Shown here: one piece after another, positions 19,961 through 29,045 of the stretch
How the letters are laid out: the number at the start of each line of letters is the position of its first letter
Numbering within the stretch: the first letter of the stretch is position 1
DNA from: Mycosarcoma maydis
Taxonomy: Eukaryota; Basidiomycota; Ustilaginomycetes; Ustilaginales
NCBI RefSeq assembly: GCF_000328475.2
Contig: NC_026495.1
Span: 186,001 to 250,000 of the forward strand
Reading direction: 5' to 3'
Length of the DNA stretch: 64,000 bases
Translations under genes and position numbers: made by a program
The notes under the pieces: model-generated
What the model was told of the DNA's origin: nothing
The model's database searches: none
What the model saw: only the letters and a program-made list of their open reading frames with translations

Positions 19961-22900
19961 TCACTTTGCGCCATCCTCATCAGCACGCTTAGCAGGAGCG
20001 TCGATCGGATCTTCGTGAATCTGACCCTCCTCTTCCTCGCGTTCGTCTTCATCGTTGTTGTTTTTCTCGCAGCTGTCGGCTTTCGCCGGTTGAGCCTCGC
20101 TCGTTGCCATGGAAGTTGCAGGCGGTGCAGCCGTCGGACTTGGCTCCGAAGCTTTCGCGGCCACGACTGGGTTGGCAGTGGAGGGCGAGTCCTTCATAGC
20201 GGTCGCCGATTCCGATGGCGCCTTCGACGGCTCTCGACCATCCACATCCATTGGCTGCACGGCGCTCTCCGACTCTGCCTTGCCGTTAATCGCCTCGGGT
20301 GAAGTAGCCTGAGCAACAGCGAGCGGCGGCGTTTCGGTCCTAGTCTCTTTCGGCTGCTCCGTCCCCTCTGCGGCCGTAGCCTCGGGTTTGGCAGACACAG
20401 AAACACCGTTGAGTCTGCCGCCGCTGGTGGCATCTGCTTCGATCTCAGCTGCACTTCCACTCTTGGCTCGCTTGTACGAATCCTCTGGCTCATCGACCGC
20501 CCTTTCCTCCTCAGCATAAGGTCGCTTGCCCAGTGAGCTCTCAGCACGCTTTTCGGCACTAGAGGCTCGATCCGACGTCGCCACAGGCGAGACTGGTGCC
20601 GGTGCAGCTGTTGCCACTGAAGCCGAAGATGCAGAAGCTGCACCAGCAAGACCCATCAGAGCATCCGCAGCTCCTTCATCATAGTCCTCGTCGACCATGC
20701 GAGACGAGGGTGCGCGCGCAGCAAGCGGCTCATTGCTGCCATCCGAACTGGCCGGCGAAGCATCACGTCGAGATTGCGGCGAGCCAGGCCTCGAATCTGG
20801 CTGATCCTCCTGTGGACGCAGCGAAATTGCTGCCCCCTTCTTGCTTCCAACTCCACCTCCGACACCAGCAGCAGCAACAGGAGCACCAACACCAGTACCA
20901 AAGGGCGTAGAGGCCTTGCCGTTCTTGCCTGGGGCAGCAACGCCTCCCTTGGCAGACCAGGGCGAGCCGGCTCTCGAGCTCGTCGTCTTGCCCTTCTTAC
21001 CAGCAGACGAGGGAACAGGCGAAGGAGGCGCCGGTGCAGCCTCGAGCTCGTCCTTTGCTTTGGGTCCTCGACGCGATTTGCTCGCAGATCCTCCCGCGTT
21101 GCGACCCTCTGCCCCATCGTGCAGTGAAGGAGGACCGTATTCTCCAGCACGTGTACGCTCCCAGTCAGGCGTGGGCCTGCCAAGTCCAGGCGGCGGTCCT
21201 CGAAACGGTCCGTCACGGCCATCACTGTAGCTGTCGTAACGGAGATCGCCGGCTTGATGAGGAGGAGGCGGACCACGCTCGTGTTCAAATGGAGCTGGCG
21301 GGGGGCCTCGTTCATCGTGGCGCATGCCAGGAGCAGGTGCATGAGGAGCACCAGGACCTCGCTCGTAACCACCTCTTGGACCGCCAGGGCCAGAACCTGG
21401 ATGAGAATTGTTGTAGTAGTCACGTCCCTCGTCACGCCCGTAGACGGGAGGTCGTCCGAATGCCGGCGAGGGCGCATTGCTGCCTCCGTGCTGCGAGCGT
21501 GCGTAGCCCGGCTCGTTTTTCGGTGTGATGCGACCACTGGCGGGGTAGCCACGAGCAGCCTGCTCTCTCTCCCTTTCGCGTTCTCGTTCGCGCTCCCATT
21601 CCATCTCGCGTTCGCGCTCGCTCATCGGACCACCCATGGGTCGGCCGTAGTGATCCAAGGGCGGCGGAGGTCCACCAGGGCCAGCGGCTGCCAGGGGAGG
21701 CGGTCCACGGAACTCGCCACCATGACTGTGACCGTGACTTTGACCGTGACCTTGACCGTGACCTTGACCGTGACCTTGACCGTGACCTTGACCGTGACCT
21801 TGACCGTGAACGTGCGGCGGAGCACCGTGTCCGTCATGCACATCTGAGCGCAGAGGCGGTGGTGGTGAACGGCGCGGTGGCGACCCCAACCTCCTGCCGT
21901 ACGGGTCCATGCGTGGCGGACCGGGCGAAGGGCCTCGCGAGTGCGAAAAGCCACCACGTCCGAGAGGCTCAGGACCACCTGGGCCTCCCACCATGGGGGC
22001 CAAAGCACCATGGGGAGGACCACGCGCTCCGCGATCGTCTGTACCAGGGGGACCTCGGAAGGGCGGAGGTGAATGAGACGAACCAAGATGGCCAGGTCCG
22101 GGCAAGTCGCGGTCGGACAGGTCTCCGCGTCCTCCCCCGTTGCCAGCAAGCTGAGGGCCGACAAGCGGCGGTGGGTACGAAGGACCAGGTCCGCCGCCAA
22201 TCTGGGTAGGGGGGCCAGGAGCCATGCCGTTGTTGTTGGCATAGGCGGTGGGGTGAACATCCTGAGGCACAGGTGCTTCCGGCAGCTCGCCCCCCTTGGC
22301 TTCGGCGTTGCGAAGAAGCTGTAAGCGTTGCTGGATCTGCGGGTTGTCAGGATCGAGGTCGGCGGCCCGCTCGTAGGCGTGGATGGCGTCGCTAATCTGA
22401 TTGTTGCACGCCTCGTACAAGCTGCCGAGGTCGAACCAGACCTCCGAGATGTACGGGTTCAGACGGATGGCGCGCGAGTAGGCGTCGAGTGCGTCGCGGT
22501 ATTGATTGATTTGGTAATAGAGAACACCGATTGAGCACCAGAAGGTCGGGTTTTTTCCATCGCGGTAGACGGCTTGTTGGTAAGCCTCATAGGCCTTGTT
22601 GTAGTTTTGACCAGCCATGTAAGCACGTCCTAGCAGATACCAACTCTGTGCGTCGTTGGGATCGGACTCGAGACTCTTTGTGAGGAACTGGATGGCACGC
22701 TCCTGGTTGTTGAAGCCGGCGTTGGAGAGGTGATAGAGCCAACCGAGCTGCTGCAGCACTTTGGCGTGATTGGGATTTTCAGCGAGAACGCGCTCGTAAG
22801 CTTCCTTTGCGGCATTGAATTCCTTCTGCTGCTCGTACACGTGGCCGATCTGGAACCAAATGTCGATCTCGGTGAGTGGGCGCGGCGGGTTGTCGAGAAT

Positions 22901-23839
22901 ATAGCGGAAGCACTCGAGACTGGCGGGAAACTTGTTCTGCTGCTTGTAGATGATGCCGAGACGGAAGTAGATCTCGTTTGCCTTTTCGTAGTTAGGATCC
23001 ATTCGGACAACGCTGGCAAAAGCCTCCTCTGCATGCTCGAGGCTGCCGTAGCGATCGTAGAGGATGCCGATGCCGTACCACAGCTTGGGCTCTTTGGGAT
23101 TGGGAAGGTGGTAGAGTGCTTGCTGATATGCGGTGTAGGCGCGCTGCAGGTCATCCATCATCAAATAACAGTGACCCATGGAGCCCCAGGTATCACCATT
23201 CTCGGGGACAATGTTGAGCACACGCTGAAAGTAGTCGACGGCCTTTTCGAAGTTGTCGAGGGTGCGATGGACGCCGGCGATGGCGCTGAGAGCGGGTACC
23301 GAGTACGGATTGTGTCGAAGAGCAGCCTCATATGCCGAAAGCGCGCGGTCGTAGTCCTCCATGGTCTCTGCCGCCGAACCGATCGAGACCCATGCGGCCT
23401 CGTTGGCAAGCGAGAGTTTCTGCACTGCGGGAGACGTTGAAGCAGGGGGCCCAGCAGGGGGAGGACCAGCCGGGCCGCCTGCAGCCTCCATGATACGGCT
23501 CTGAGCAGACGAAGAGCGCGGGATATGTGGCGGTGGCGGCGGGGGTGGACCGCCGGCGCCGCCTGGTCCATCGGCCATGACCATACGAGGAGGTGGTCCA
23601 CCATGTGTCGATGGCGGAGGACCGTTGATACCGTTCATAGCGTGGGGAGGCAGACCGGGTGGCGGCGGCATGGATTGCGCATAAGAGGAGTGAGGGTGAT
23701 GCATGGGGCCATTTCCGGGACCAGGAGGCATGCCGGGACCGCCTTGAGGAGGAGGGCCACCAGCAGCGTGGTGGAGGTCCCTTCCACCTGCATGAGGATG
23801 GTGCGAAGGGTGAGCGCTGTGTCGAGCTGAAGGCGGCAT
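19961..23839 (-). CDS. CYC8/SSN6: General transcriptional corepressor Cyc8/Ssn6 (TPR protein)
   Basis: 1292 residues from ATG 23839 (MPPSARHSAHPS). The frame extends upstream only through a GTG. A Pro/Gly/His-rich N-terminus (~1-145) precedes about ten tandem tetratricopeptide repeats (~147-520) with the typical W/Y-G-Y-A-F-P spacing, for example WGSMGHCYLMMDDLQRAYTA, WFQIGHVYEQQKEFNAAKEA and WYLLGRAYMAGQNYNKAYEA. The C-terminal ~770 residues are disordered: Pro/Gly-rich, a tetrapeptide HGQG repeat, an Arg/Glu run (EREREREREREQAARGY), then Ala/Ser/Glu-rich to an acidic end (NNNDEDEREEEEGQIHED). Cyc8 pairs with Tup1 and is brought to promoters by DNA-binding repressors. The TPR block matches Cyc8 closely in number and order. 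The long tail is usual for basidiomycete orthologues. Confidence 0.95.
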   Translation of the reverse strand: MPPSARHSAHPSHHPHAGGRDLHHAAGGPPPQGGPGMPPGPGNGPMHHPHSSYAQSMPPPPGLPPHAMNGINGPPPSTHGGPPPRMVMADGPGGAGGPPPPPPPHIPRSSSAQSRIMEAAGGPAGPPPAGPPASTSPAVQKLSLANEAAWVSIGSAAETMEDYDRALSAYEAALRHNPYSVPALSAIAGVHRTLDNFEKAVDYFQRVLNIVPENGDTWGSMGHCYLMMDDLQRAYTAYQQALYHLPNPKEPKLWYGIGILYDRYGSLEHAEEAFASVVRMDPNYEKANEIYFRLGIIYKQQNKFPASLECFRYILDNPPRPLTEIDIWFQIGHVYEQQKEFNAAKEAYERVLAENPNHAKVLQQLGWLYHLSNAGFNNQERAIQFLTKSLESDPNDAQSWYLLGRAYMAGQNYNKAYEAYQQAVYRDGKNPTFWCSIGVLYYQINQYRDALDAYSRAIRLNPYISEVWFDLGSLYEACNNQISDAIHAYERAADLDPDNPQIQQRLQLLRNAEAKGGELPEAPVPQDVHPTAYANNNGMAPGPPTQIGGGPGPSYPPPLVGPQLAGNGGGRGDLSDRDLPGPGHLGSSHSPPPFRGPPGTDDRGARGPPHGALAPMVGGPGGPEPLGRGGFSHSRGPSPGPPRMDPYGRRLGSPPRRSPPPPLRSDVHDGHGAPPHVHGQGHGQGHGQGHGQGHGQGHGQSHGHSHGGEFRGPPPLAAAGPGGPPPPLDHYGRPMGGPMSEREREMEWEREREREREREQAARGYPASGRITPKNEPGYARSQHGGSNAPSPAFGRPPVYGRDEGRDYYNNSHPGSGPGGPRGGYERGPGAPHAPAPGMRHDERGPPPAPFEHERGPPPPHQAGDLRYDSYSDGRDGPFRGPPPGLGRPTPDWERTRAGEYGPPSLHDGAEGRNAGGSASKSRRGPKAKDELEAAPAPPSPVPSSAGKKGKTTSSRAGSPWSAKGGVAAPGKNGKASTPFGTGVGAPVAAAGVGGGVGSKKGAAISLRPQEDQPDSRPGSPQSRRDASPASSDGSNEPLAARAPSSRMVDEDYDEGAADALMGLAGAASASSASVATAAPAPVSPVATSDRASSAEKRAESSLGKRPYAEEERAVDEPEDSYKRAKSGSAAEIEADATSGGRLNGVSVSAKPEATAAEGTEQPKETRTETPPLAVAQATSPEAINGKAESESAVQPMDVDGREPSKAPSESATAMKDSPSTANPVVAAKASEPSPTAAPPATSMATSEAQPAKADSCEKNNNDEDEREEEEGQIHEDPIDAPAKRADEDGAK
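21730..21815 (-). repeat. In-frame 12-bp minisatellite encoding HGQG repeats in CYC8
   Basis: About seven copies of a 12-base unit (plus strand GTGACCTTGACC). On the coding strand they give (HGQG)n, ending in HGQSHGHSHGG. Unit length is a multiple of three, so copy-number change keeps the CYC8 frame. Confidence 0.9.
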
Positions 23840-25496
23840 GTCAAGACGATATTGAGCAGAGTCGGACTGTGCTAAGCTGAGGCTTGCTGAGTAGCCAGTA
23901 TACAAACCACCAAACCGGTTTGGGTTTGGGTACTTGGAAAGCGGCCTATACACCAGGAAGCGTCGAGGGGTCTGATGGCACTAGATGGATGCTGACCGAG
24001 TCGAATGGACGTCCAACTTGGTGTCTGCTGGGAGCCGAGATGGTCCAACGCGTAAAAAAAATTTCAAACAGGACGCTGCTCTCGTAGTGTCAGATGAACT
24101 GTTACGATGCCGAGCTGCGTGCCAAAGCCTGACCCGACGATGCGCAAGGAAAACGTTTGCACAGCAGAGCGTAGAACGGCGATGTGAACCAGCGAAGCGA
24201 AACCGTTGGCAAGAGGACTGTGCCGCTGAACAGAAGCTGGCCTGTCCCGATTGCGAGAATCAAGGCAAGCGAGTGGGCACGAAGAAGACGATTGTGGTGG
24301 CAGGTGTGGATGGATGTAGAAGTGACGATGGAGAGACGCAAGCAAGCGACGATAACCTAGCGTAGCGGAAGGGAGGCGGTACAGCACAATCCACGATTTG
24401 CTGCTCGGCTCGTTCACTTTGCTTCCTTGGCTTTTGCGCTGCTGCAGCACAGACGAAATTAAATTAAACAGCATATTCGTGATTCACATTTAGCGTTAGC
24501 GCGCCGCGTCGTGAATTCAAAGCCAAATCCAAAATCACAGAGATCACAGAAATGGTGAATCACCACGCACGAATCAAGCGTGAAGGAATCGTGAACACGA
24601 TTCACGAATCACGAATCTGGCTTCTGCAAATTAAGGCGTGGTCATTCCCGATTCCTAGAATTCTACTGTACAGTCGTCCGTGAGTAGTTTAAATAATTTA
24701 AATAAATTGGTTCCTAACGCTCACGGCACCTACTCGACCACTCAACGTTCGTCCTTTCTAATTTTCCGCTAAGACCTTCACGATTCTGTGATTCGTGATT
24801 GTCGTGTGTGCTTGGTCACGGGTGCGTGGTGTTCGAGTTTGGCTGTCAGATCTTCTCAAAGTGCACCTGTTCTTAAAGAAAAATTCTCATGTCATGCTGT
24901 CTCGTAGTTGCTTTGGGTACAGACGGGAATGAGAGGGCAGCATGGCTCAGACGCAAGCTTGTCTTTAAAGTATTCACGATTCATCGGACATCCATCCAGT
25001 CGGATCTAATATTAATTTGTAGTGATTGTATGTAACTTAATGGGAACAGTCGAGTATGATCTCGCAAACGTCGGGGACACACTAACATGGCATGCCACCC
25101 TCCGTGCTCGCGCCCCGGAAAGTCGGACTCAAACGAGGTCGAGGCACTGCCATGTATCAAAAGACTGCTGCAAGGCAACCATACCATAGTCTTTACGAAC
25201 GGTCGAAAAACAGAAATGGGCGGTGCATTGAACTGTTCCTGGACATTGTCCGCTATGCGCTGATGCAAGTTGCTCGGAATCACACTCTGTGACTGCCAAA
25301 CCAAAGTGTTGCACTCGAGGCGTAGAAAAAGCGAGCATGTCGAGACAATATGACCTCTGGCTGTCGCAGACAGCTATCCGTAATGTCAAGCAAGTTTGTT
25401 GCACCCTTGATTCTAAAATACACAAATGCCAGCAGACAGGTTCTCCATAATACGTATCGCCTATAGCGATGAACCTTCGTTGAGCTAGAGTTTGCT
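23840..25496. other. 1.7 kb intergenic region between CYC8 and mL46
   Basis: Promoter side of CYC8 and 3' flank of the mL46 gene. It is dense in the 7-base word (24473, 24555-24625, 24780-24800, 24973) and contains a CTGTACAG palindrome near 24666 and AT-rich TTTAAATAATTTAAATAA near 24690. No gene recognised. Confidence 0.5.
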
Positions 25497-26435
25497 TCAA
25501 GCATCGAGAAGGTCCTCAACGTTCGACCAGTAGTGCGACTCCATGAGCTTCTCGATCTCCTCCTTGGTGAGCCACTGAAACTCCTCGACTTGACCTTCGT
25601 TTGACTTGGTGAGCTCGGCATTTCCAGCGAGTACATGTCCTCGAAGGAAGTATGTCTTTTCAGCAGGTGCATTTGTCGACTTGAGCAGACCAACGGGAAG
25701 ATTAGACACCATCCAGATGTCCATCTTGTTGCCCAAACTTTCTGTCACAGATGCAGGCGCAACATCATGAAGGTTCTCGTGCTTGGTGTCAGTGAGCGCC
25801 TTAGCCGGAAATTGCCATGAAGCAGCGCCTTTGCCGGTTTTTTTCTTAACCACTAGGTACAGGGTTCGGTCGAGTTTCCTTTCGAGGCTGCGAACGTCAT
25901 TGCTTGCATCGGCTTGTGTGGTTCTTGGCAGAGGCCGACTGTCGGCCTCGCCCTCCGCCAAAGGGGATGACAGATTCGAGGATGGAACAGTCGCTTCCTT
26001 GTTCTTGCCGCTCTTTTCCTTTGGAACAGAGCCGGATACGGCGGCGGCGATGGCCGAGAATCCTTGGGGCGCGCTCGCCTGATCCTCCTCGAAACGCTTC
26101 TCAGCTGCGGATCCCTTTTTAAAGTAAAAGTCCTTAGGAAAAGGCTGTTGCAAGGCCTCGGAAAGTTGACGGTTGTACTCATGATAGGCCTTCTCGAAGC
26201 TTGTTGGCTCACGCAGAATGATCGGCGGTCTCGAGAGAATGAGCGAGCTAATGATCTTGGCGGAGGAGGACGAAGAAGCGTTTGCTGCTTCTGGTGCCAA
26301 ACTGGATGTTGTCGCTGTGGATGTTGAGGCAGTAGGTGAGAAAGCACAGTTGCGAGTCGAGTGCAGGAGTCGCCTCGTAGGAGCTCGAGACTGAAGCAGC
26401 CGCAAATGTGGTGCGGCGGACCTTGTTGCTGACAT
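25497..26435 (-). CDS. MRPL17: Mitochondrial large-subunit ribosomal protein mL46
   Basis: 312 residues from ATG 26435. The N-terminus (MSATRSAAPHLRLLQSRAPT, then RRLLHSTRN) is Arg/Ser/Leu-rich with no acidic residues, a typical mitochondrial presequence. The body begins with an mL46-like segment, SLILSRPPIILREPTSFEKAYHEYN, which includes the YN-RQL helix, and ends with a NUDIX-like fold lacking obvious catalytic residues: LYLVVKKKTGKGAASWQFPAK, YFLRGHVLAGN, and EEFQWLTKEEIEKLM. mL46 sits in the mitochondrial large ribosomal subunit. A Ser/Ala/Glu-rich insertion lies at ~120-175. Divergent from the V-ATPase H gene over a 744-bp spacer. Confidence 0.87.
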   Translation of the reverse strand: MSATRSAAPHLRLLQSRAPTRRLLHSTRNCAFSPTASTSTATTSSLAPEAANASSSSSAKIISSLILSRPPIILREPTSFEKAYHEYNRQLSEALQQPFPKDFYFKKGSAAEKRFEEDQASAPQGFSAIAAAVSGSVPKEKSGKNKEATVPSSNLSSPLAEGEADSRPLPRTTQADASNDVRSLERKLDRTLYLVVKKKTGKGAASWQFPAKALTDTKHENLHDVAPASVTESLGNKMDIWMVSNLPVGLLKSTNAPAEKTYFLRGHVLAGNAELTKSNEGQVEEFQWLTKEEIEKLMESHYWSNVEDLLDA

Positions 26436-27179
26436 TATGTTGGGGAATTATGGGGTGACAAGTGGACCTATACGAGGGAGGTGTTGCCTTGCGTATTGTA
26501 CGATACTCCGGCTCCTGAATTCCTTGGATTTGGTGGACGAAAAGGAAGCAATGGCAGATGGTGAAAGATAGAGGTAAGAAGAGGTCGCAGCTCAACCTCC
26601 ATGAAGATATTCTCAAATTAGAAGAAAAGCGCCGTCACTTTTTGCTGCTTCTTGTTGTGTCGAGTCGTGAGTTGACGGTGGCTTTGGAAAAATATCGTAC
26701 GGAAAAGCTGTAAAGGTCTAACAACTTTGTGAACACCAAAAAAACCCACCTTCACGCTTGAAATCACGAATCACGAATCGGAAATCGATCACAAATTTGT
26801 GCCGCTCTGCTGCCTCAAAGTTTCTGAAGCGGTGGAGGAAACGCAGCCAACGTACGGGCCACCATTCACGATTTGGTGCTTGCTTGCAGATCCAAAACGT
26901 GCTGTGTGATTCTGAGGCGAGTGACGGTACACAGAAAGCGTGCAAATCGTGAATACAGGCTTCAACAGGGGCAATCTGCACCACACCGCGACATGGAAGC
27001 CAATCTAGAAACAGCAGTCGACACTTATCGGCCAAACCTTTCCACCATCACCCTTCCCTTCTTAGTCGCCATTTTCGTCACCTTCGTTTTTCGCGACATA
27101 AGTCACGCTATAGGCAGCAAAGCTTGTCGCAGAAGCACAGCTGGTATCGTAGCCAGCCAGGACAGTGCATCGAGCGATC
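26436..27179. other. Divergent promoter, mL46 / V-ATPase H
   Basis: 744 bp between two divergent start codons. It carries tandem AATCACG near 26763-26780 and single words near 26865 and 26945. No gene seen. Confidence 0.6.
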
Positions 27180-28952
27180 ATGTCGTCGTCTTCTAGCTCT
27201 AAGCAACAGGTGGATACCCAGTCCAAGGACAAGAACAGCAAAGATGTTGTCGAAGCGCCTCCCCTCGTCTACCTCACTAACAAGTGGATTCAGGAGCTCA
27301 CGCAGCGCATCCGGGCTCGACCCATCCCATGGGAAGGCTATCACCGCGCTGATCTGCTCAGCGCTGAAGAGCTCAAGATGATCAAGAGCGTTGATGCCAT
27401 CGTCGTCGGCCAGAATCGCTCCAAGCTCGATCCTCTCTTGGACGAGCACGGTCCTGATTATGTCTCTTTGTACCTGCGTCTCCTTTCCAAACTCAGCCGC
27501 ACCGACACCCTTCAGCAGATTCTGGTGCTTATCGATGATATGCTCTCCGATCGCGATGACCGTCTGGAACTCTTCCTCTCGCTCAACGGCCAGGAGGAGC
27601 AGGATGGTATCGGCTTCCCTTGGAAGCCATTTGTTAAGCTGCTGGATGTGCCGGACGACTTTGTCCAGATGAAGTCGGCTCAGTTCCTCACATTACTTCT
27701 CGTGTTTTCGGCGACGCACTCGGGTCAACCGAGTCCACCTTCTTCGGTCCTGCCTCGCCTCTTGACGTTCCTGTCTTCGTCGTTGCGAGGTGCTAGCTCG
27801 AACCCCAGCAGCAACGGTTCTGGACGAGCTCAAACAGGCGCCAACGCATCGCCTGCTTCTCGACGAATGTCACCCGACTTTGCGGAAGGAAATGGACCTG
27901 AGATTGCACTCGTGCTGCTGCAAGCTCTTCTGCGAACCCAGAAATACCGCGAACAAGCCTGGGAGTATGACGTGGCCAAGATGGGCCAGGTGCCATCGTC
28001 GTCTACCGGCAAAGCCAAGGCTGTAAGCGATGACGATGATGACGAGAGTGCACAACAGCAGCAGTCAGAAGACGTCGACCGTGGCTTCCTCTCAGAACTG
28101 GCCCACATCTTGCGCCTTGGCAACGCGCCTGCCGGTGGCTCTTCCTTCAACTCGAGCGCCAACTCGCCGGCTGGCTCTGGATCTGCGACGCCTTCGCGTC
28201 AGACCACGGCCAGCGGCGCTAGCACGCTCGTCGCAGGCGCCAGCACGGGCGCCAACAGTACACGAGCCGGCACTCAACTCATCTACCAGGTGGTGCTGTG
28301 CTTCTGGCTGCTGAGCTTCAACAAGGACATTGCAGCTGAACTGAACGTCAAGTTGGGACTGATCCCACTGCTCGTCGACGTTGCACGCAATGCGGTCAAG
28401 GAAAAGGTGACGCGCGTCACGGTTGCCACGTTCCGCAACCTTTTGGCGCAGGCACCTGGCATCAATGCACCCGTCCTGCTCGGCAGCAAAGCCCTCGCGC
28501 TCACGGAAACCCTGCTCTCGCGCAAGTGGTCGGATGAGGAGATCCAAGAGGACCTCGAGTACGTCAAATCGGAACTTTCGGAACGACTCAAGTTTATGAC
28601 CACGTGGGACGAGTATCTGTCAGAACTGCAATCTGGTTCGCTCACGTTCGAAAGCCCGGTGCACGAGCTGGACGACTTTTGGAAGGAGAACGCGTCCAAG
28701 TTGGTCGAGGAAGACGGCAAGGTGTTGAAGCAGCTTGTGAGCATCTTGAACGAGTCGCAGGATGCGACCACGTTGGCAGTGGCCTGTTCGGACGTCGGCA
28801 AGTTTGTGCACTTTTTCGAACAGGGTAAGAAGCGCGCCAGTGATCTCGGTGCCAAGGCGAGGATCATGCAGCTGATGACGCACGAGAATGCCGAGGTCAA
28901 GTACTACGCTCTGCATACCGTAGCCAAGCTGGTCTCTGCCAGCTGGAGGTGA
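27180..28952 (+). CDS. VMA13: V-type proton ATPase subunit H
   Basis: 590 residues from ATG 27180 (MSSSSSSKQQVDT); a GTG 15 bases upstream is not a credible start. Armadillo/HEAT-like helices cover both ends: an N-terminal domain (~20-205, LTNKWIQELTQRIRARPIPWE) and the diagnostic C-terminal domain (LCFWLLSFNKDIAAEL, VTVATFRNLL, SPVHELDDFWKEN, KFVHFFEQGKKRASDLGAK, RIMQLMTHENAEVKYYAL). Subunit H is in the V1 sector and couples or silences the pump on vacuole and endosome membranes. Yeast Vma13 has 478 residues. The extra length here is a Ser/Asn/Gly-rich insertion at ~205-365 between the domains. Convergent with GSH2, the two stops only 93 bp apart. Confidence 0.94.
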   Translation: MSSSSSSKQQVDTQSKDKNSKDVVEAPPLVYLTNKWIQELTQRIRARPIPWEGYHRADLLSAEELKMIKSVDAIVVGQNRSKLDPLLDEHGPDYVSLYLRLLSKLSRTDTLQQILVLIDDMLSDRDDRLELFLSLNGQEEQDGIGFPWKPFVKLLDVPDDFVQMKSAQFLTLLLVFSATHSGQPSPPSSVLPRLLTFLSSSLRGASSNPSSNGSGRAQTGANASPASRRMSPDFAEGNGPEIALVLLQALLRTQKYREQAWEYDVAKMGQVPSSSTGKAKAVSDDDDDESAQQQQSEDVDRGFLSELAHILRLGNAPAGGSSFNSSANSPAGSGSATPSRQTTASGASTLVAGASTGANSTRAGTQLIYQVVLCFWLLSFNKDIAAELNVKLGLIPLLVDVARNAVKEKVTRVTVATFRNLLAQAPGINAPVLLGSKALALTETLLSRKWSDEEIQEDLEYVKSELSERLKFMTTWDEYLSELQSGSLTFESPVHELDDFWKENASKLVEEDGKVLKQLVSILNESQDATTLAVACSDVGKFVHFFEQGKKRASDLGAKARIMQLMTHENAEVKYYALHTVAKLVSASWR

Positions 28953-29045
28953 ACGTGTGCGGGGCGGAGCACGCGCGTCTGTTGGAGAATTCACATGTGT
29001 GCTGTAAGTTTTCCGTGCCGTTTGTTTTGCAATAAACATAGTTGT

